The translations under genes were made by a program, and so were the position numbers. Of a stretch of 64,000 bases of DNA, positions 1 to 8,886 are shown one piece after another. The stretch is from contig NZ_JYLI01000007.1 of NCBI RefSeq assembly GCF_001439785.1, forward strand, positions 62,001 to 126,000. The letters run 5' to 3'. Below the pieces are notes generated by a model. It had not been told where the DNA came from and ran no database searches. It saw only the letters and a list, made by a program, of their open reading frames with translations. Position 1 is the first letter of the stretch, and each line of letters opens with the position of its first letter. The stretch comes from Pseudomonas poae (lineage in GTDB: Bacteria; Pseudomonadota; Gammaproteobacteria; Pseudomonadales; Pseudomonadaceae).

Positions 1-424
1 CCACCATCATGCCCACCACGGCGACGCCGGATAGCAAGCGCAATGCGTACAGGCTGATGTAGTCGGGCGCAAAAGCACTGGCCAACGAAATCATTCCGTA
101 GAGCACCAGGCTCCAAAGGATCGCTTTTTTGCGGCCAATCCGTTCAGCGACATTGCCCCAGGGCAGCGCACCCAGCAGCATGCCGATAAACATGGCGCCG
201 ATCAGGTTACCCACGGCGATTGCATCCAGGGCAAAGTCCTGGGCGATCAACGGCGCGGTGTAGACGATGATCATCATCTCCCAGGCCTCTATCGCCAGCA
301 GAAAGAACAGCGCCAGGCAACACTTCAGGTGTTCGCGGGTCAGGGGCACATCTCTGAAGACATCGCCCACCTGGCGGTTAGACGTATAGCTATCGGTCAA
401 AGGCGTCGAAGCAGTGGTGTTCAT
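1..424 (-). CDS. MFS transporter, N-terminal part (cut by window edge)
   Basis: Only the first 141 codons are inside the window; the gene runs off the left edge. The product starts with a short polar N-terminus, then a hydrophobic helix (CCLALFFLLAIEAWEMMII), a second membrane segment (AVGNLIGAMFIGMLLGALPWG) and the basic loop NVAERIGRKKA, the classic major facilitator loop between helices 2 and 3 (G-x-x-x-D/E-R-x-G-R-K/R). It is therefore an inner-membrane secondary transporter. It lies 25 bases downstream of the racemase gene on the same strand and is probably the last visible gene of the hydantoinase operon, so uptake of the operon's substrate is the natural inference. The substrate cannot be read from the fragment. 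Confidence 0.85.
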   Translation of the reverse strand, partial: MNTTASTPLTDSYTSNRQVGDVFRDVPLTREHLKCCLALFFLLAIEAWEMMIIVYTAPLIAQDFALDAIAVGNLIGAMFIGMLLGALPWGNVAERIGRKKAILWSLVLYGMISLASAFAPDYISLYALRLLSGVAVVGMMV

Positions 425-449
425 GGTGGATTATCCCAGTGAGAGAGGG

Positions 450-1271
450 TTACGCCTTGACTCGATTGCCAATCGGCACAGGCCCTTGAAACAGCCCGAA
501 CTTCTTGATTTCGGCTTCCGGCGGCGGCTCGCAGCTACCCACCCGGCTGGGTGACCAGCCAAACCGGCGCTTCATGCCGGCCATGGCTTCTGCCATCTTG
601 AACGCCGCCACCACTGGGTCGATCACCGGAACACCGACTTCGCGCTGCACCTGTTCGAAGAAGCCGAATTCGATGGTGCAACCGAGCACGATCGCTTCGG
701 CGCCATCTTCCTCGACGGCGAGCATGGCCTGCTCAATGATCCCGCGACGGGTGACGGCCGGGTCTTTCTGGAATTCGTCGACGCCCATACCCAGCGGCCT
801 CATCGACGCCAGCCGATCCGCCGCGCCATAGCGGCGCACCCTGTCGTGCATCTGTTCCATCCATTTGGTGCGGCCAACGATGATCGAAAATCGATTGGCC
901 AGGTGCTCGACCACTTGCAGGCTGGCCTGGCAAGGCGCGACCACAATCGTGTCGCCGGAGATTTCCCGCGCATCTTCCAGGGCCGGGTCGTAGAAGCAAC
1001 CGATCACCAGCGCATCGATGTGCTGTTGGCCACAGTCGCGCGCAATGCGCAGGGTGCGCTCGCAGGTGAGTGCTTCATACGCGCGATACTCCAAGTGTGT
1101 CGGGCTGTGTGGCATGTCCAACGACACCACCTCGATGTGGGTCGACGGTTGCTTGATGCCACGCAGCAAGTCGGCAATCGGCGCGTCGAAGGTCGGGCAG
1201 CCGATGGGGTTGAGCCAACGCACGGTGACGGGAACATCCTGTGGCTGGGCGGCAAAGGTAGGAGTGTCCAT
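450..1271 (-). CDS. Aspartate/glutamate/hydantoin racemase family protein
   Basis: A 273-residue cytoplasmic protein of the Asp/Glu/hydantoin racemase superfamily. These cofactor-independent racemases use two cysteines as acid/base; here they are seen in VIGCFYDP (C92) and IVLGCTIEF (C198), each placed after a beta strand as the family requires. In hydantoin utilisation clusters such a gene (hyuE) interconverts D- and L-5-substituted hydantoins before ring opening. Here it sits 24 bases after an outer-membrane channel gene and downstream of hyuA/hyuB-like genes, which supports a hydantoin- or lactam-type substrate, but maleate isomerase and other members share the fold. The start is supported by AAGGA eight bases upstream. 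Confidence 0.8.
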   Translation of the reverse strand: MDTPTFAAQPQDVPVTVRWLNPIGCPTFDAPIADLLRGIKQPSTHIEVVSLDMPHSPTHLEYRAYEALTCERTLRIARDCGQQHIDALVIGCFYDPALEDAREISGDTIVVAPCQASLQVVEHLANRFSIIVGRTKWMEQMHDRVRRYGAADRLASMRPLGMGVDEFQKDPAVTRRGIIEQAMLAVEEDGAEAIVLGCTIEFGFFEQVQREVGVPVIDPVVAAFKMAEAMAGMKRRFGWSPSRVGSCEPPPEAEIKKFGLFQGPVPIGNRVKA

Positions 1272-1295
1272 GCTGTATTCCTTGTAAAAATAAAC

Positions 1296-2186
1296 TTAGA
1301 AAAACTTCACCAGCGCCATGGTCAGCTCATTGGAGCGAGGCAGGTTGGCGCTGCGGTAGTAGTCGAAGTTCAGATTGGCGGACAGGTAGAACCCTTGTTG
1401 GGCAAACCCGGTGTACGTCATGGACGGGCCGATTTTTCCAACCCGCGTTTCATCGAAGTCAGACGCGGCGGTGTTGTTGATGTGATAAACGTGATGCACG
1501 CCCAGCCATAAATCGTCGGTGACCAGGTAGCCGGCCGCGACATTGGCCAGCCACAGGCTGACGCCGCCACGCAGGCGTTGCGGATCGCCCGTGCCAAAGT
1601 CGGTGGCATTGCGGTTACGCGCGGCGTAATGAATGCCGGCAGGTGTGAAGGTGACCGCAAAGCGCCCGACGCGCAGATAGTTGGCGAGGCTGAAGCTCAC
1701 GGCATAGCGGTTGGCGAAGGCGCCGTAGCCGGCAATCTCGTCATTGCCATTGGGGAATTCGACCATCAGGGTCGGGTTGGTCCAAAAGGTGGTGTAGTCG
1801 TCTGATCCGTACGCGCTGGTCGGTTCGACTACGTTGTAGTAATAGGAAAATCCAAGATTGGGAGAAGCAATCCCCCAGGGGCTGGCTTCCCGGGCGTTCT
1901 TGTTGCTGGCATAGCCCGGAATCGCGCCGACCCAGAACTGCAACTGGTCACGCGTTGTGTCGGTGAAGCCGGTTTCGGAGAAGTACGCCAGCACGGTATT
2001 GCCACCGGCGCGCACGTTGCCTTCGGCGGTACGGTTGAACACCGGAAATGATTCCAGCGCCCACTTGCCCGGCAGTCCCGGTTGGCCGAAGCCGATGAAT
2101 TGTTCGGCATGGGCGGTGGCCCCGAGGGTCAGACTGAAGGCGAAGAAAAGCCCTGCGCCGAGGCGCGGCAGAGGATGTGTCAACAT
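1296..2186 (-). CDS. Outer-membrane channel/transporter (phenol MetA-pathway type)
   Basis: A 296-residue exported protein. A signal peptide is clear (hydrophobic stretch ending ATAHA before EQF) and the mature part is rich in alternating aromatic/polar strands, with repeated Tyr/Asn-rich turns and a C-terminal aromatic residue (VKFF), the usual outer-membrane beta-barrel end. The pattern matches the family annotated as MetA-pathway-of-phenol-degradation/SphA-like transporters, which form substrate channels in catabolic operons. Its place between hyuB and the racemase gene suggests it admits the operon's substrate through the outer membrane. The specific ligand is not deducible. A ribosome site (AGAGAG) and an A-rich AACAACAA motif lie just upstream. 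Confidence 0.7.
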   Translation of the reverse strand: MLTHPLPRLGAGLFFAFSLTLGATAHAEQFIGFGQPGLPGKWALESFPVFNRTAEGNVRAGGNTVLAYFSETGFTDTTRDQLQFWVGAIPGYASNKNAREASPWGIASPNLGFSYYYNVVEPTSAYGSDDYTTFWTNPTLMVEFPNGNDEIAGYGAFANRYAVSFSLANYLRVGRFAVTFTPAGIHYAARNRNATDFGTGDPQRLRGGVSLWLANVAAGYLVTDDLWLGVHHVYHINNTAASDFDETRVGKIGPSMTYTGFAQQGFYLSANLNFDYYRSANLPRSNELTMALVKFF

Positions 2187-2198
2187 GATGAGTCTCTC

Positions 2199-2206
2199 TT
2201 GTTGTT
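2199..2206 (-). promoter_or_regulatory. Putative Hfq/Crc target (CA motif) before the channel gene
   Basis: On the minus strand this reads AACAACAA and lies 13-20 bases upstream of the channel gene's ATG at 2186, overlapping the ribosome-binding region. In Pseudomonas the A-rich AAnAANAA consensus near a start codon is the known binding site by which Hfq with Crc represses translation under preferred carbon sources. The motif is seen directly; its function is inferred from position and consensus. Confidence 0.5.
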
Positions 2207-2313
2207 ATGTGCGATGAACGATCACGCCAGGGTGCTTTCGATCGCTTCGGCCTGGCGGCGTTGGGTATAAACCGTGGCTGCAGACAGGGGTTGACTCTGC
2301 AACGGTTACCGGG

Positions 2314-3972
2314 TCAAAGCGGCAGGCCATAGACCGAGCGCGCGGTGTCGACATCGACGTAGCCATTTTTCACGTCGTCCCGTACGGCCTGCGGATCGCG
2401 GTCTGCCGGCAAGCCATAACCACCGCCGGCGCCGGTGCGTACCTGCACCAGATCACCTGCGTCGAGGCTGATGCTGCTGGCCATCGCATAGCGTTCGCGG
2501 GCGCCATCCTGGCGCACCACTACGATGTAGTTGTGCGTGCCCTCCAGGCCTTGCTCCAGGCCCCAGGGCGCAATGACAGCGCGGGTATAGCCGCAGGTCA
2601 GAAAGCTGGCATCGGCGCGAATGCGGTAGTCGATACAGATCCCGCGACCGCCGCGGAACTGTCCATGCCCACCCGGCTCGTCATTCAGAGCCATGCGTTC
2701 GACGTAGAGGCCATAACGGGCTTCACACACCTCAACAGGGCAGTTGAAGGTTTCCCCATGCAGGCCCGAGTACACGGCGTTATTACCGTCACGTCCGCGC
2801 TCTGCGCCCCAGCCACCGATCTCGGGTTCCACCAGAGTGAAGGCCCGCCCGGTGTCGGGGTGCACGCCGCCAATGATGGTGGCGCACACCGAGGCGAAGT
2901 TGCCGGCGGGCAGGCGTTCTGGAAAGCGCTCGGCCAGGCAACGCAGGATCAAGTCGTGGACGCGGATCAGGTTCTCGAAATAGAACCCTTCGGCGGCGGG
3001 TGGCCGTGCATCGAACAGCGAGCCGGGACGGGTCAGTACGCGCAACGGGCGAAACGTGCCGCCGTTGGTCACGCCTTGCGGCGCAGTCAGCGCCTTGAAC
3101 GCCATCTGTGCGGCGACCACCGTTCCATCGCGACTCAGGTTGGTAGGGCCCGCGCACTGGTCGGGGTTGTCCCGCAGGTCGATGATCAACTCGCGTTCTG
3201 TGATCTGAATGGCAACCTTGAACACGCTGCCGTCGTCCTGTCGTTCCTCTTTTTGCAGGTGCCCGGGCGGCAAGCTGAGTAGCGCGCTCAGCGAGGTTTT
3301 TTCGCCCAGTTCCATAAAGGCCCGCATCGCCGCCAGGAACACCTCGATGCCGTATTTCTCACTCAGTGCCTGCAAGCGTGTGGCGCCACCGCGTACGGCA
3401 GCAATGCCGGCCCACAGGTCGCCCTCCATGAAATCCGGCATCCGCGTGTTGCAGCGCAGAATCTGCAGCACCGAACGAATCGGCTGGCCTCGGCTGATCA
3501 GCTTCACTGATGCCAGGCGCAGCCCCTCCTGGAATATTTCCGTGGCCTCGGTCGACAGCGAGCCTGGCACCATGCCGCTGACGTCGTTCCAGTGGGCTAT
3601 GTTTGCGGTCCAGGCCAGCAAGCGACCCTTGGCAAACACCGGCATGGCCAACACCACATCATTGAGGTGGGTGACGCCGCCGCTATGGGGATCGTTGGTG
3701 ATAAACACATCGCCTTCCTCGATCTCGCCAGGCGCTGGATGTTGCAGCAGGATCTGCTTGACCGCTTTATCGAGCACCCCGACAAACGCCGGAATACCCG
3801 CGCCGGAACTGGCGATATCACCTTGGGCGTCGGTGATGCCGGTGCCCATGTCCAGCACTTCATAGATGATCGGGCTCATGGCTGCCTTGCGCATGGCGGT
3901 GAACATTTCGTCGGCGATGGCCTGCAAGGAGTTCTGAATAATATCCAGGGTGAACACATCAAGGTTGCTCAT
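2314..3972 (-). CDS. hyuB: Hydantoinase B/oxoprolinase-type subunit
   Basis: A 552-residue protein of the hydantoinase B/oxoprolinase beta family (usual length 520-600). It begins with the family hallmark of a helix-rich N-terminus (DIIQNSLQAIADEMFTAMRK) and contains the conserved FITNDPHSGGVTHLNDV metal/substrate region near residue 90, GVTNGGTFRPL, and a Gly-rich C-terminal segment (TGAGGGYGLP). With HyuA it forms an ATP-dependent cyclic-amide hydrolase, as in hydantoinase, 5-oxoprolinase, caprolactamase and acetophenone carboxylase. Its start overlaps the end of hyuA by four bases (ATGA), so the two are translationally coupled, with GGAG eight bases before the ATG. The substrate is not fixed by the sequence. 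Confidence 0.9.
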   Translation of the reverse strand: MSNLDVFTLDIIQNSLQAIADEMFTAMRKAAMSPIIYEVLDMGTGITDAQGDIASSGAGIPAFVGVLDKAVKQILLQHPAPGEIEEGDVFITNDPHSGGVTHLNDVVLAMPVFAKGRLLAWTANIAHWNDVSGMVPGSLSTEATEIFQEGLRLASVKLISRGQPIRSVLQILRCNTRMPDFMEGDLWAGIAAVRGGATRLQALSEKYGIEVFLAAMRAFMELGEKTSLSALLSLPPGHLQKEERQDDGSVFKVAIQITERELIIDLRDNPDQCAGPTNLSRDGTVVAAQMAFKALTAPQGVTNGGTFRPLRVLTRPGSLFDARPPAAEGFYFENLIRVHDLILRCLAERFPERLPAGNFASVCATIIGGVHPDTGRAFTLVEPEIGGWGAERGRDGNNAVYSGLHGETFNCPVEVCEARYGLYVERMALNDEPGGHGQFRGGRGICIDYRIRADASFLTCGYTRAVIAPWGLEQGLEGTHNYIVVVRQDGARERYAMASSISLDAGDLVQVRTGAGGGYGLPADRDPQAVRDDVKNGYVDVDTARSVYGLPL

Positions 3973-6068
3973 GAAGCCGCTCCTTCCTGAGTGAGGGTGA
4001 TATGCAGGTTGCCAAGCCGATCGACCAACACCTGATTGCCCGGATGCACCACCACGGTAGAGCCGGCATCTTCGATAATGGCCGGGCCGCTGAAGTGCAT
4101 CTGTGGCTCAAGCAGGGCGTAGTCGTAAATCGCCGTGTCATGGATCCCTTCCAGGGCAAAGTCCACCGGGCGTTGGCCTTTGTGCGCCTCGACAAGCGGG
4201 CGGCCCGTGATGGGCAGCGCTTGCAGGTTCAACTTGCCGATCTGCGCAACGGCCACCAGGTGGAAACCAATCACCTCCAGTGGCGCCTGCAGTCGGTAGG
4301 TGTAGTGCTGCTCATAGAGGCTATGGAAGCGCTGCGCGATCACAGGCCAATGTTCGGTCAGTGACTCGTCGGAGTTCAGCGCAACTTCGACGGCATGCTC
4401 CTGGTTCTGATAGCGCAACTTGCAATACACCTGCAGGTCGACCTGTTCCGGGGCGATGGCTTCGCTGATGAATTGCGCGCGAGCGTTGTGCATCAACTCG
4501 TCAAGAAAAGCCTGGGTCTGCGCCAATGCACCGTCGCGTTCAGCCTCGACAAAACGATTGATAAACAAATCGCGGCGCAGGTCTGACATGGTCATGCCCC
4601 ACGCGGAGAACACCGAGGCACCGCGCGGTACGATGACTTTCCTGACGCCCAGCTCCTGGCCGAGCGCCACCGCATGCATCGCGCCGCCGCCGCCAAAAGC
4701 GACCAGGGTCAACTCGCGGGGGTCATGGCCACGGCTCAGCGAGACCAGCTTCAATGCATTGACCATATTGTCGTTGGCGATGCGCACAATGCCGCGTGCC
4801 ACTTCATCTACGGGCAGTTGCAGACGCTCGCTCAACTGAACGAACGCCCGCCGCACCGCCGCCATGTCGGCAACCAGTTCGCCGCCGCAAAAGTAATCGG
4901 GGTTGATTCGACCCAAGGCCAGGTTGGCGTCGGTCGTCGTGACCCGCGTGCCGCCGTTGCCATAGGCGGCAGGGCCGGGCAGGGCACCGGCAGACTCGGG
5001 GCCGACATGCAATTTGTCGAATTCATCGACCCAGGCGATGGAGCCACCGCCGTTGCCGATTTCCACCAGATCAACCACGGGCACCATGATTGGGTAGCCG
5101 GCATTCAGGCGGTTGCGTTCGATCCAGTAGTCGGTCTTGATCGACACCTGGCCGTTGCGCACCAGCGAACACTTTGCCGTGGTGCCGCCGATGTCGAGGG
5201 CCAGCAGGTTGGGTTCGTCGAGTAGCCGCCCGAGTTCGGCGGCGGCCCAGAACCCACTGGCCGGGCCCGACTCGACCATGGTGATGGGGATATCACGGGC
5301 ATGCTTGACGCTGTCGACGCCGCAGTTGGATTGCATGATGTACAGCGGTGGTTCGTAGCCGCCTTCTCGCAGGCCTGCCTCCAGGTTGTCCAGATAGCGC
5401 GCGGCGATAGGTTGCACATAGGCCGAGAGTACGGTGGTGCTGGAGCGTTCGTATTCACGCCATTCGCGGGTGATTTGGTGAGAGGCGACGACTGACACTT
5501 CTGGCCAAAGACGCTGTACCTCGCTTAGCACGGCTTGCTCATGGGCCGGATTGGCGTAGGCGTGCAACAGGCAGATGGCGATGGCTTGCACGCCATCTGC
5601 GCGGAAGGTACGCAGCATGTCAGGCAGGTGTGACAAATCCAGCGCCTCGCGCTCGCTGCCATCGGTATGCAGCCGGCCACTGACCTCCTGGCGAAGATAG
5701 CGCGGTACAAAGGGAGCCGGTTTGACCCACTTCAGGTTGAAATAGTCCGGGCGGTTGGCGCGGGCGATTTCCAGGATGTCGCGAAAGCCCTGGGTGGTAA
5801 TCAAGGCAGTCTTTACCCCGCGCCGCTCGGTCAGCGCGTTGATCACCACTGTGGTGCCGTGGACCAGAAAATCGACGGTGTTCAAATCCACCGCAGCCTT
5901 CTGGATCACATTCAGCACCCCCTGTGCAAAGTTCGGTGGCGTGGTATCGACCTTGGCCGTACGAATGATTTGATCGCCGGTGGCCGCATCGCTTTCGAAA
6001 TAGACCAGATCGGTAAATGTCCCACCGACATCGGTCGCTACGCGTACAGTTTTGCCGTCCTTTCCCAT
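3969..6068 (-). CDS. hyuA: Hydantoinase A/oxoprolinase-type ATPase subunit
   Basis: A 699-residue ATP-binding subunit of a hydantoinase/oxoprolinase/caprolactamase complex. The actin/hexokinase-like fold is shown by the N-terminal phosphate loop TDVGGTFTDLV, the central ALDIGGTTAKCSLV and the later LVAFGGGGAMHAV. The family phosphorylates a cyclic amide with ATP and works with the B subunit to open it. Two ATGs are possible at 6074 and 6068; the GGAG touches the first but is six bases from the second, so 6068 is chosen. It is the first gene of a leftward run hyuA-hyuB-channel-racemase-MFS. No hyuC (N-carbamoyl amino acid hydrolase) is seen in the window, so a hydantoin product would need a further enzyme from elsewhere, or the substrate is a simple lactam. 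Confidence 0.9.
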   Translation of the reverse strand: MGKDGKTVRVATDVGGTFTDLVYFESDAATGDQIIRTAKVDTTPPNFAQGVLNVIQKAAVDLNTVDFLVHGTTVVINALTERRGVKTALITTQGFRDILEIARANRPDYFNLKWVKPAPFVPRYLRQEVSGRLHTDGSEREALDLSHLPDMLRTFRADGVQAIAICLLHAYANPAHEQAVLSEVQRLWPEVSVVASHQITREWREYERSSTTVLSAYVQPIAARYLDNLEAGLREGGYEPPLYIMQSNCGVDSVKHARDIPITMVESGPASGFWAAAELGRLLDEPNLLALDIGGTTAKCSLVRNGQVSIKTDYWIERNRLNAGYPIMVPVVDLVEIGNGGGSIAWVDEFDKLHVGPESAGALPGPAAYGNGGTRVTTTDANLALGRINPDYFCGGELVADMAAVRRAFVQLSERLQLPVDEVARGIVRIANDNMVNALKLVSLSRGHDPRELTLVAFGGGGAMHAVALGQELGVRKVIVPRGASVFSAWGMTMSDLRRDLFINRFVEAERDGALAQTQAFLDELMHNARAQFISEAIAPEQVDLQVYCKLRYQNQEHAVEVALNSDESLTEHWPVIAQRFHSLYEQHYTYRLQAPLEVIGFHLVAVAQIGKLNLQALPITGRPLVEAHKGQRPVDFALEGIHDTAIYDYALLEPQMHFSGPAIIEDAGSTVVVHPGNQVLVDRLGNLHITLTQEGAAS

Positions 6069-6086
6069 GGGCATCTCCTGGAATAA

Positions 6087-6094
6087 TTGTTGTT
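6087..6094 (-). promoter_or_regulatory. Putative Hfq/Crc target (CA motif) before hyuA
   Basis: On the minus strand this is AACAACAA, 19-26 bases upstream of the chosen hyuA start and just before its GGAG. It matches the Pseudomonas Hfq/Crc translational repression consensus. A second copy stands before the channel gene of the same operon, which makes catabolite repression of the operon a reasonable inference. Confidence 0.5.
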
Positions 6095-6231
6095 ATGGAA
6101 GGCCGCCGACAGTGAAGGCCTGCGCTGCCAGGACCGATGCTAGGTGCGCACAGGCGTGCGTCGCCACGGGCGGTGAGGGTAGGTCGCAGGGGTTTTGTCT
6201 TGCGGCCTACCCGGATGGGTAGCGGGGTGGC

Positions 6232-8886
6232 TCAGAGCGGCGGATCAAGCACGCCAAGACGCAAGGCCGCGCTGATCGCGGCGGTGCGGTTGTCCACTGA
6301 AAGTTTGGAAAATATATGCTTGAGATGAAATTTTACGGTGTTTTCCGAGATGTCCAGGGCCTGTGCAATGGCTTTGTTGGATTGCCCGTTGCCCAGCAAT
6401 GTGAGCAGATGGGTTTCCTTGCCGCTAAGGTGCAGGCGCGGGCGTGCCGGGTGCGCCCGCCAACCGCGCAAGCGCGTGAGGATGGCGGCCTGGCCGGGGA
6501 AACGATCCGGACAGGCTTCCAGGGCGGGCAGCAGGCAGGGGCCGGCTTCAAGCAGCAGGCCCGGGATGGCGTGTTGAATGACGGGCGCCAGCGGTGGCAT
6601 CAGGTCGCTGAGCGGTTCTACTGGCTGACCATTGCGATAAGCCGCCAGGGTCAGTATTTGCAGGCGCCAGGTGGGCAAGCATAAGCCTTTTTCCTGCAGA
6701 ATCTCGCTTGCGCGTTTGAGGCGGCTCAATGCGGCGCTTGAACTCCCGGTAGCCAGTTGCAACCGGGCCAGCGCCAGGGTGGCGGCTTCGTGATTGCGCC
6801 AATCCGCCCTGTTGCTCGCCACGCCTTCCAGGTCGGTACGCAATGCTTCCTGGCGACCCTGCACCAGCGATCCGCCCTGCACCAGCACATCCACCCGCCA
6901 GGCGCTGACCAGGCGTATCAGTCGCTGCCAGTTGCGCGCGGTGGCCAGCTGATTGACCTTTTCCAGTTCACCCAACGCCGCATGCACGCCTTGCGCCCGC
7001 AACGCCGTGCGCCACGCGACTTCGGCGGTCACCGCAGCAATGTCCAGCCAACCGTCGGTGTGTTCGACAGCGGCCCAGCCGTCACGCAGCCACGGTGTGG
7101 TTTCAGCCCAGGCGCCCTGCAAATACAGGTGCTGTGCCTTGAGGCAGCCCGCCAGCGCCCTGACGGAGCTTTCACTGCCAAAATGGTCGTTCGTCAGCGC
7201 CAGGGCCTCGTCGACCATCCGGCTTGACGGTTGAATGTTCCCCGCCAGGGTGAGCGCCTGGGCCTCATGCACACGACAATAGTTTTCGCCGCGTGGATTG
7301 TTGATCAGGCGCATCTTGTCATGCGCTGCGCGGATTGTGTCCAGCGCGCCGGGCAGATCGCCGCGTGTCAGGGCTTTCAGGGTGTGCACGCATTCGAGCG
7401 TGGCCTGGGTCAGGACCTCGTCTGCGCGCAGCTGCTGTAGATCAAACGCCTCGGCCGAGTCGTCTGCAAAATAATCGGAGTAAGCGTTTACCAGCGTCTG
7501 GACGACATAAAAGTCCCGCGCCAGGCGTCGATTGTTATCGATGAGCCCACGCGCCAGCTGCAGCAAGTGCGCTGCCAGCACATGATCGCCGAGTTTGGCG
7601 TGCAGATAGGCCTGTAACAGTAGAAGGTCGGGATCGTCGCGCAGGGTGGGTTTGTCGAACTGCTGCAGCAGGCTTTGCGTGTAGCGGATGCCGTGGTGCA
7701 GAACGGTCTCCCATCCCCCCGCACGCACCACCAGGCTGACCGCGAGCGCGCTGTCGTCGGCGCGTAATGCATGGCTGACGGCCTGTACCCAGTCGCGTTC
7801 CCGGGCCAGCCATTGGGCGGCGCAGCGGTGAATCCGCCGGGCATCCCGGGCGTCAATCCTCAGGCTCAGGAAGTCACGCAACAAGCGATGGTAACGAAAC
7901 CACTGGCGCCCGGCGTCCAACGGTACCAGCAGCGCGTCCAGGTGGCTCAATTGCGCCAGCAACTGCGCGCTGTCCCCACGCGACCGAACCGCATCGGCGA
8001 ATCCTGCATTGAAGCGTTCAAGCAGCGCGGTGTCGAGCAGAAAGGATTGGCAGTCCAACGGCAAGCGTTCAACCACTTGTTCGGTCAGGTACGCGGCCAT
8101 ATCGCTCACCCGTCCGGAGAACTCTTTCAAGGTGCACAGCGAGCCGTTATCGCTGGCTCGCCATAGCCGGGCCAATTGCACGGCTACAGCCCAGCCTTCG
8201 GTGGTTTCATGCAGATGCTGCAGGTCGGGTTGTGAAAGGTCTGAGCCAAAAATACTGTGAGTTTCTGCCTGCGAAAGGGTCAACTCGCGCGCTGACACTT
8301 CATGCACCCAGCCCATGGTTTTCCAGCGCGCCAGCGGCCATCTGGGTCGTGTACGACTGGCCACTACCCACTGCAGCCAGGGGGCGGCCTGCTCCAGCAG
8401 GGTTTGCACCAGATGATCGAGCTGCGCGTTTGCCGCACTGTGGTAATCGTCCAGCAGCAGCGTGACCTGCCGGTTTTCTCGCGCCAGGGCATGGAGCAGG
8501 GCGGTGATAGTGCGGTGTGGCTGGGTATCCAGCGACTGGCACTCAGCCAGTGTGCGCAAATGGCCTAGATCAATACCCGCGTGGTCAAGTGCAAGGATCA
8601 AATACGCGAGAAAACGATTGGGTTCCGTATCCGCCTCATCGAGGGATAACCAGGCGACTGGCGTGGCGCAAGAAAGGCGCAGCAGCTGCTGACGCCATTG
8701 CATCAATAGCGTGGTTTTTCCATAACCGGGCGGCGCGATCACCAGCACCAGCGGGCCCTGAATCCGGGATTTTAACGAGGCCAACAGGGCCTGACGCGGC
8801 ATTGAGGTCAATAACGTCAGCGGCGGCGTCAGTTTGCCGACCCAGCGCCAATCCTGGGGCAAGGTGCAAGAGGAGTCATACGTCAT
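6232..8886 (-). CDS. LAL-type (MalT-like) LuxR family transcriptional activator
   Basis: An 884-residue large ATP-binding LuxR regulator. It has a Walker A loop APPGYGKTTL at residues 51-60, a STAND-type NTPase region with LLLDDYHSA as the probable Walker B about residues 150-160, a long helical-repeat middle (TPR-like, the usual inducer-sensing part) and a C-terminal LuxR helix-turn-helix with NKAIAQALDISENTVKFHL followed by FSKL. The first ATG is at 8886; an in-frame TTG 45 bases earlier is possible but neither site has a good Shine-Dalgarno. The gene lies 163 bases upstream of hyuA on the same strand, so it is the likely activator of the hydantoinase operon, responding to its substrate or a derivative. 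Confidence 0.88.
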   Translation of the reverse strand: MTYDSSCTLPQDWRWVGKLTPPLTLLTSMPRQALLASLKSRIQGPLVLVIAPPGYGKTTLLMQWRQQLLRLSCATPVAWLSLDEADTEPNRFLAYLILALDHAGIDLGHLRTLAECQSLDTQPHRTITALLHALARENRQVTLLLDDYHSAANAQLDHLVQTLLEQAAPWLQWVVASRTRPRWPLARWKTMGWVHEVSARELTLSQAETHSIFGSDLSQPDLQHLHETTEGWAVAVQLARLWRASDNGSLCTLKEFSGRVSDMAAYLTEQVVERLPLDCQSFLLDTALLERFNAGFADAVRSRGDSAQLLAQLSHLDALLVPLDAGRQWFRYHRLLRDFLSLRIDARDARRIHRCAAQWLARERDWVQAVSHALRADDSALAVSLVVRAGGWETVLHHGIRYTQSLLQQFDKPTLRDDPDLLLLQAYLHAKLGDHVLAAHLLQLARGLIDNNRRLARDFYVVQTLVNAYSDYFADDSAEAFDLQQLRADEVLTQATLECVHTLKALTRGDLPGALDTIRAAHDKMRLINNPRGENYCRVHEAQALTLAGNIQPSSRMVDEALALTNDHFGSESSVRALAGCLKAQHLYLQGAWAETTPWLRDGWAAVEHTDGWLDIAAVTAEVAWRTALRAQGVHAALGELEKVNQLATARNWQRLIRLVSAWRVDVLVQGGSLVQGRQEALRTDLEGVASNRADWRNHEAATLALARLQLATGSSSAALSRLKRASEILQEKGLCLPTWRLQILTLAAYRNGQPVEPLSDLMPPLAPVIQHAIPGLLLEAGPCLLPALEACPDRFPGQAAILTRLRGWRAHPARPRLHLSGKETHLLTLLGNGQSNKAIAQALDISENTVKFHLKHIFSKLSVDNRTAAISAALRLGVLDPPL

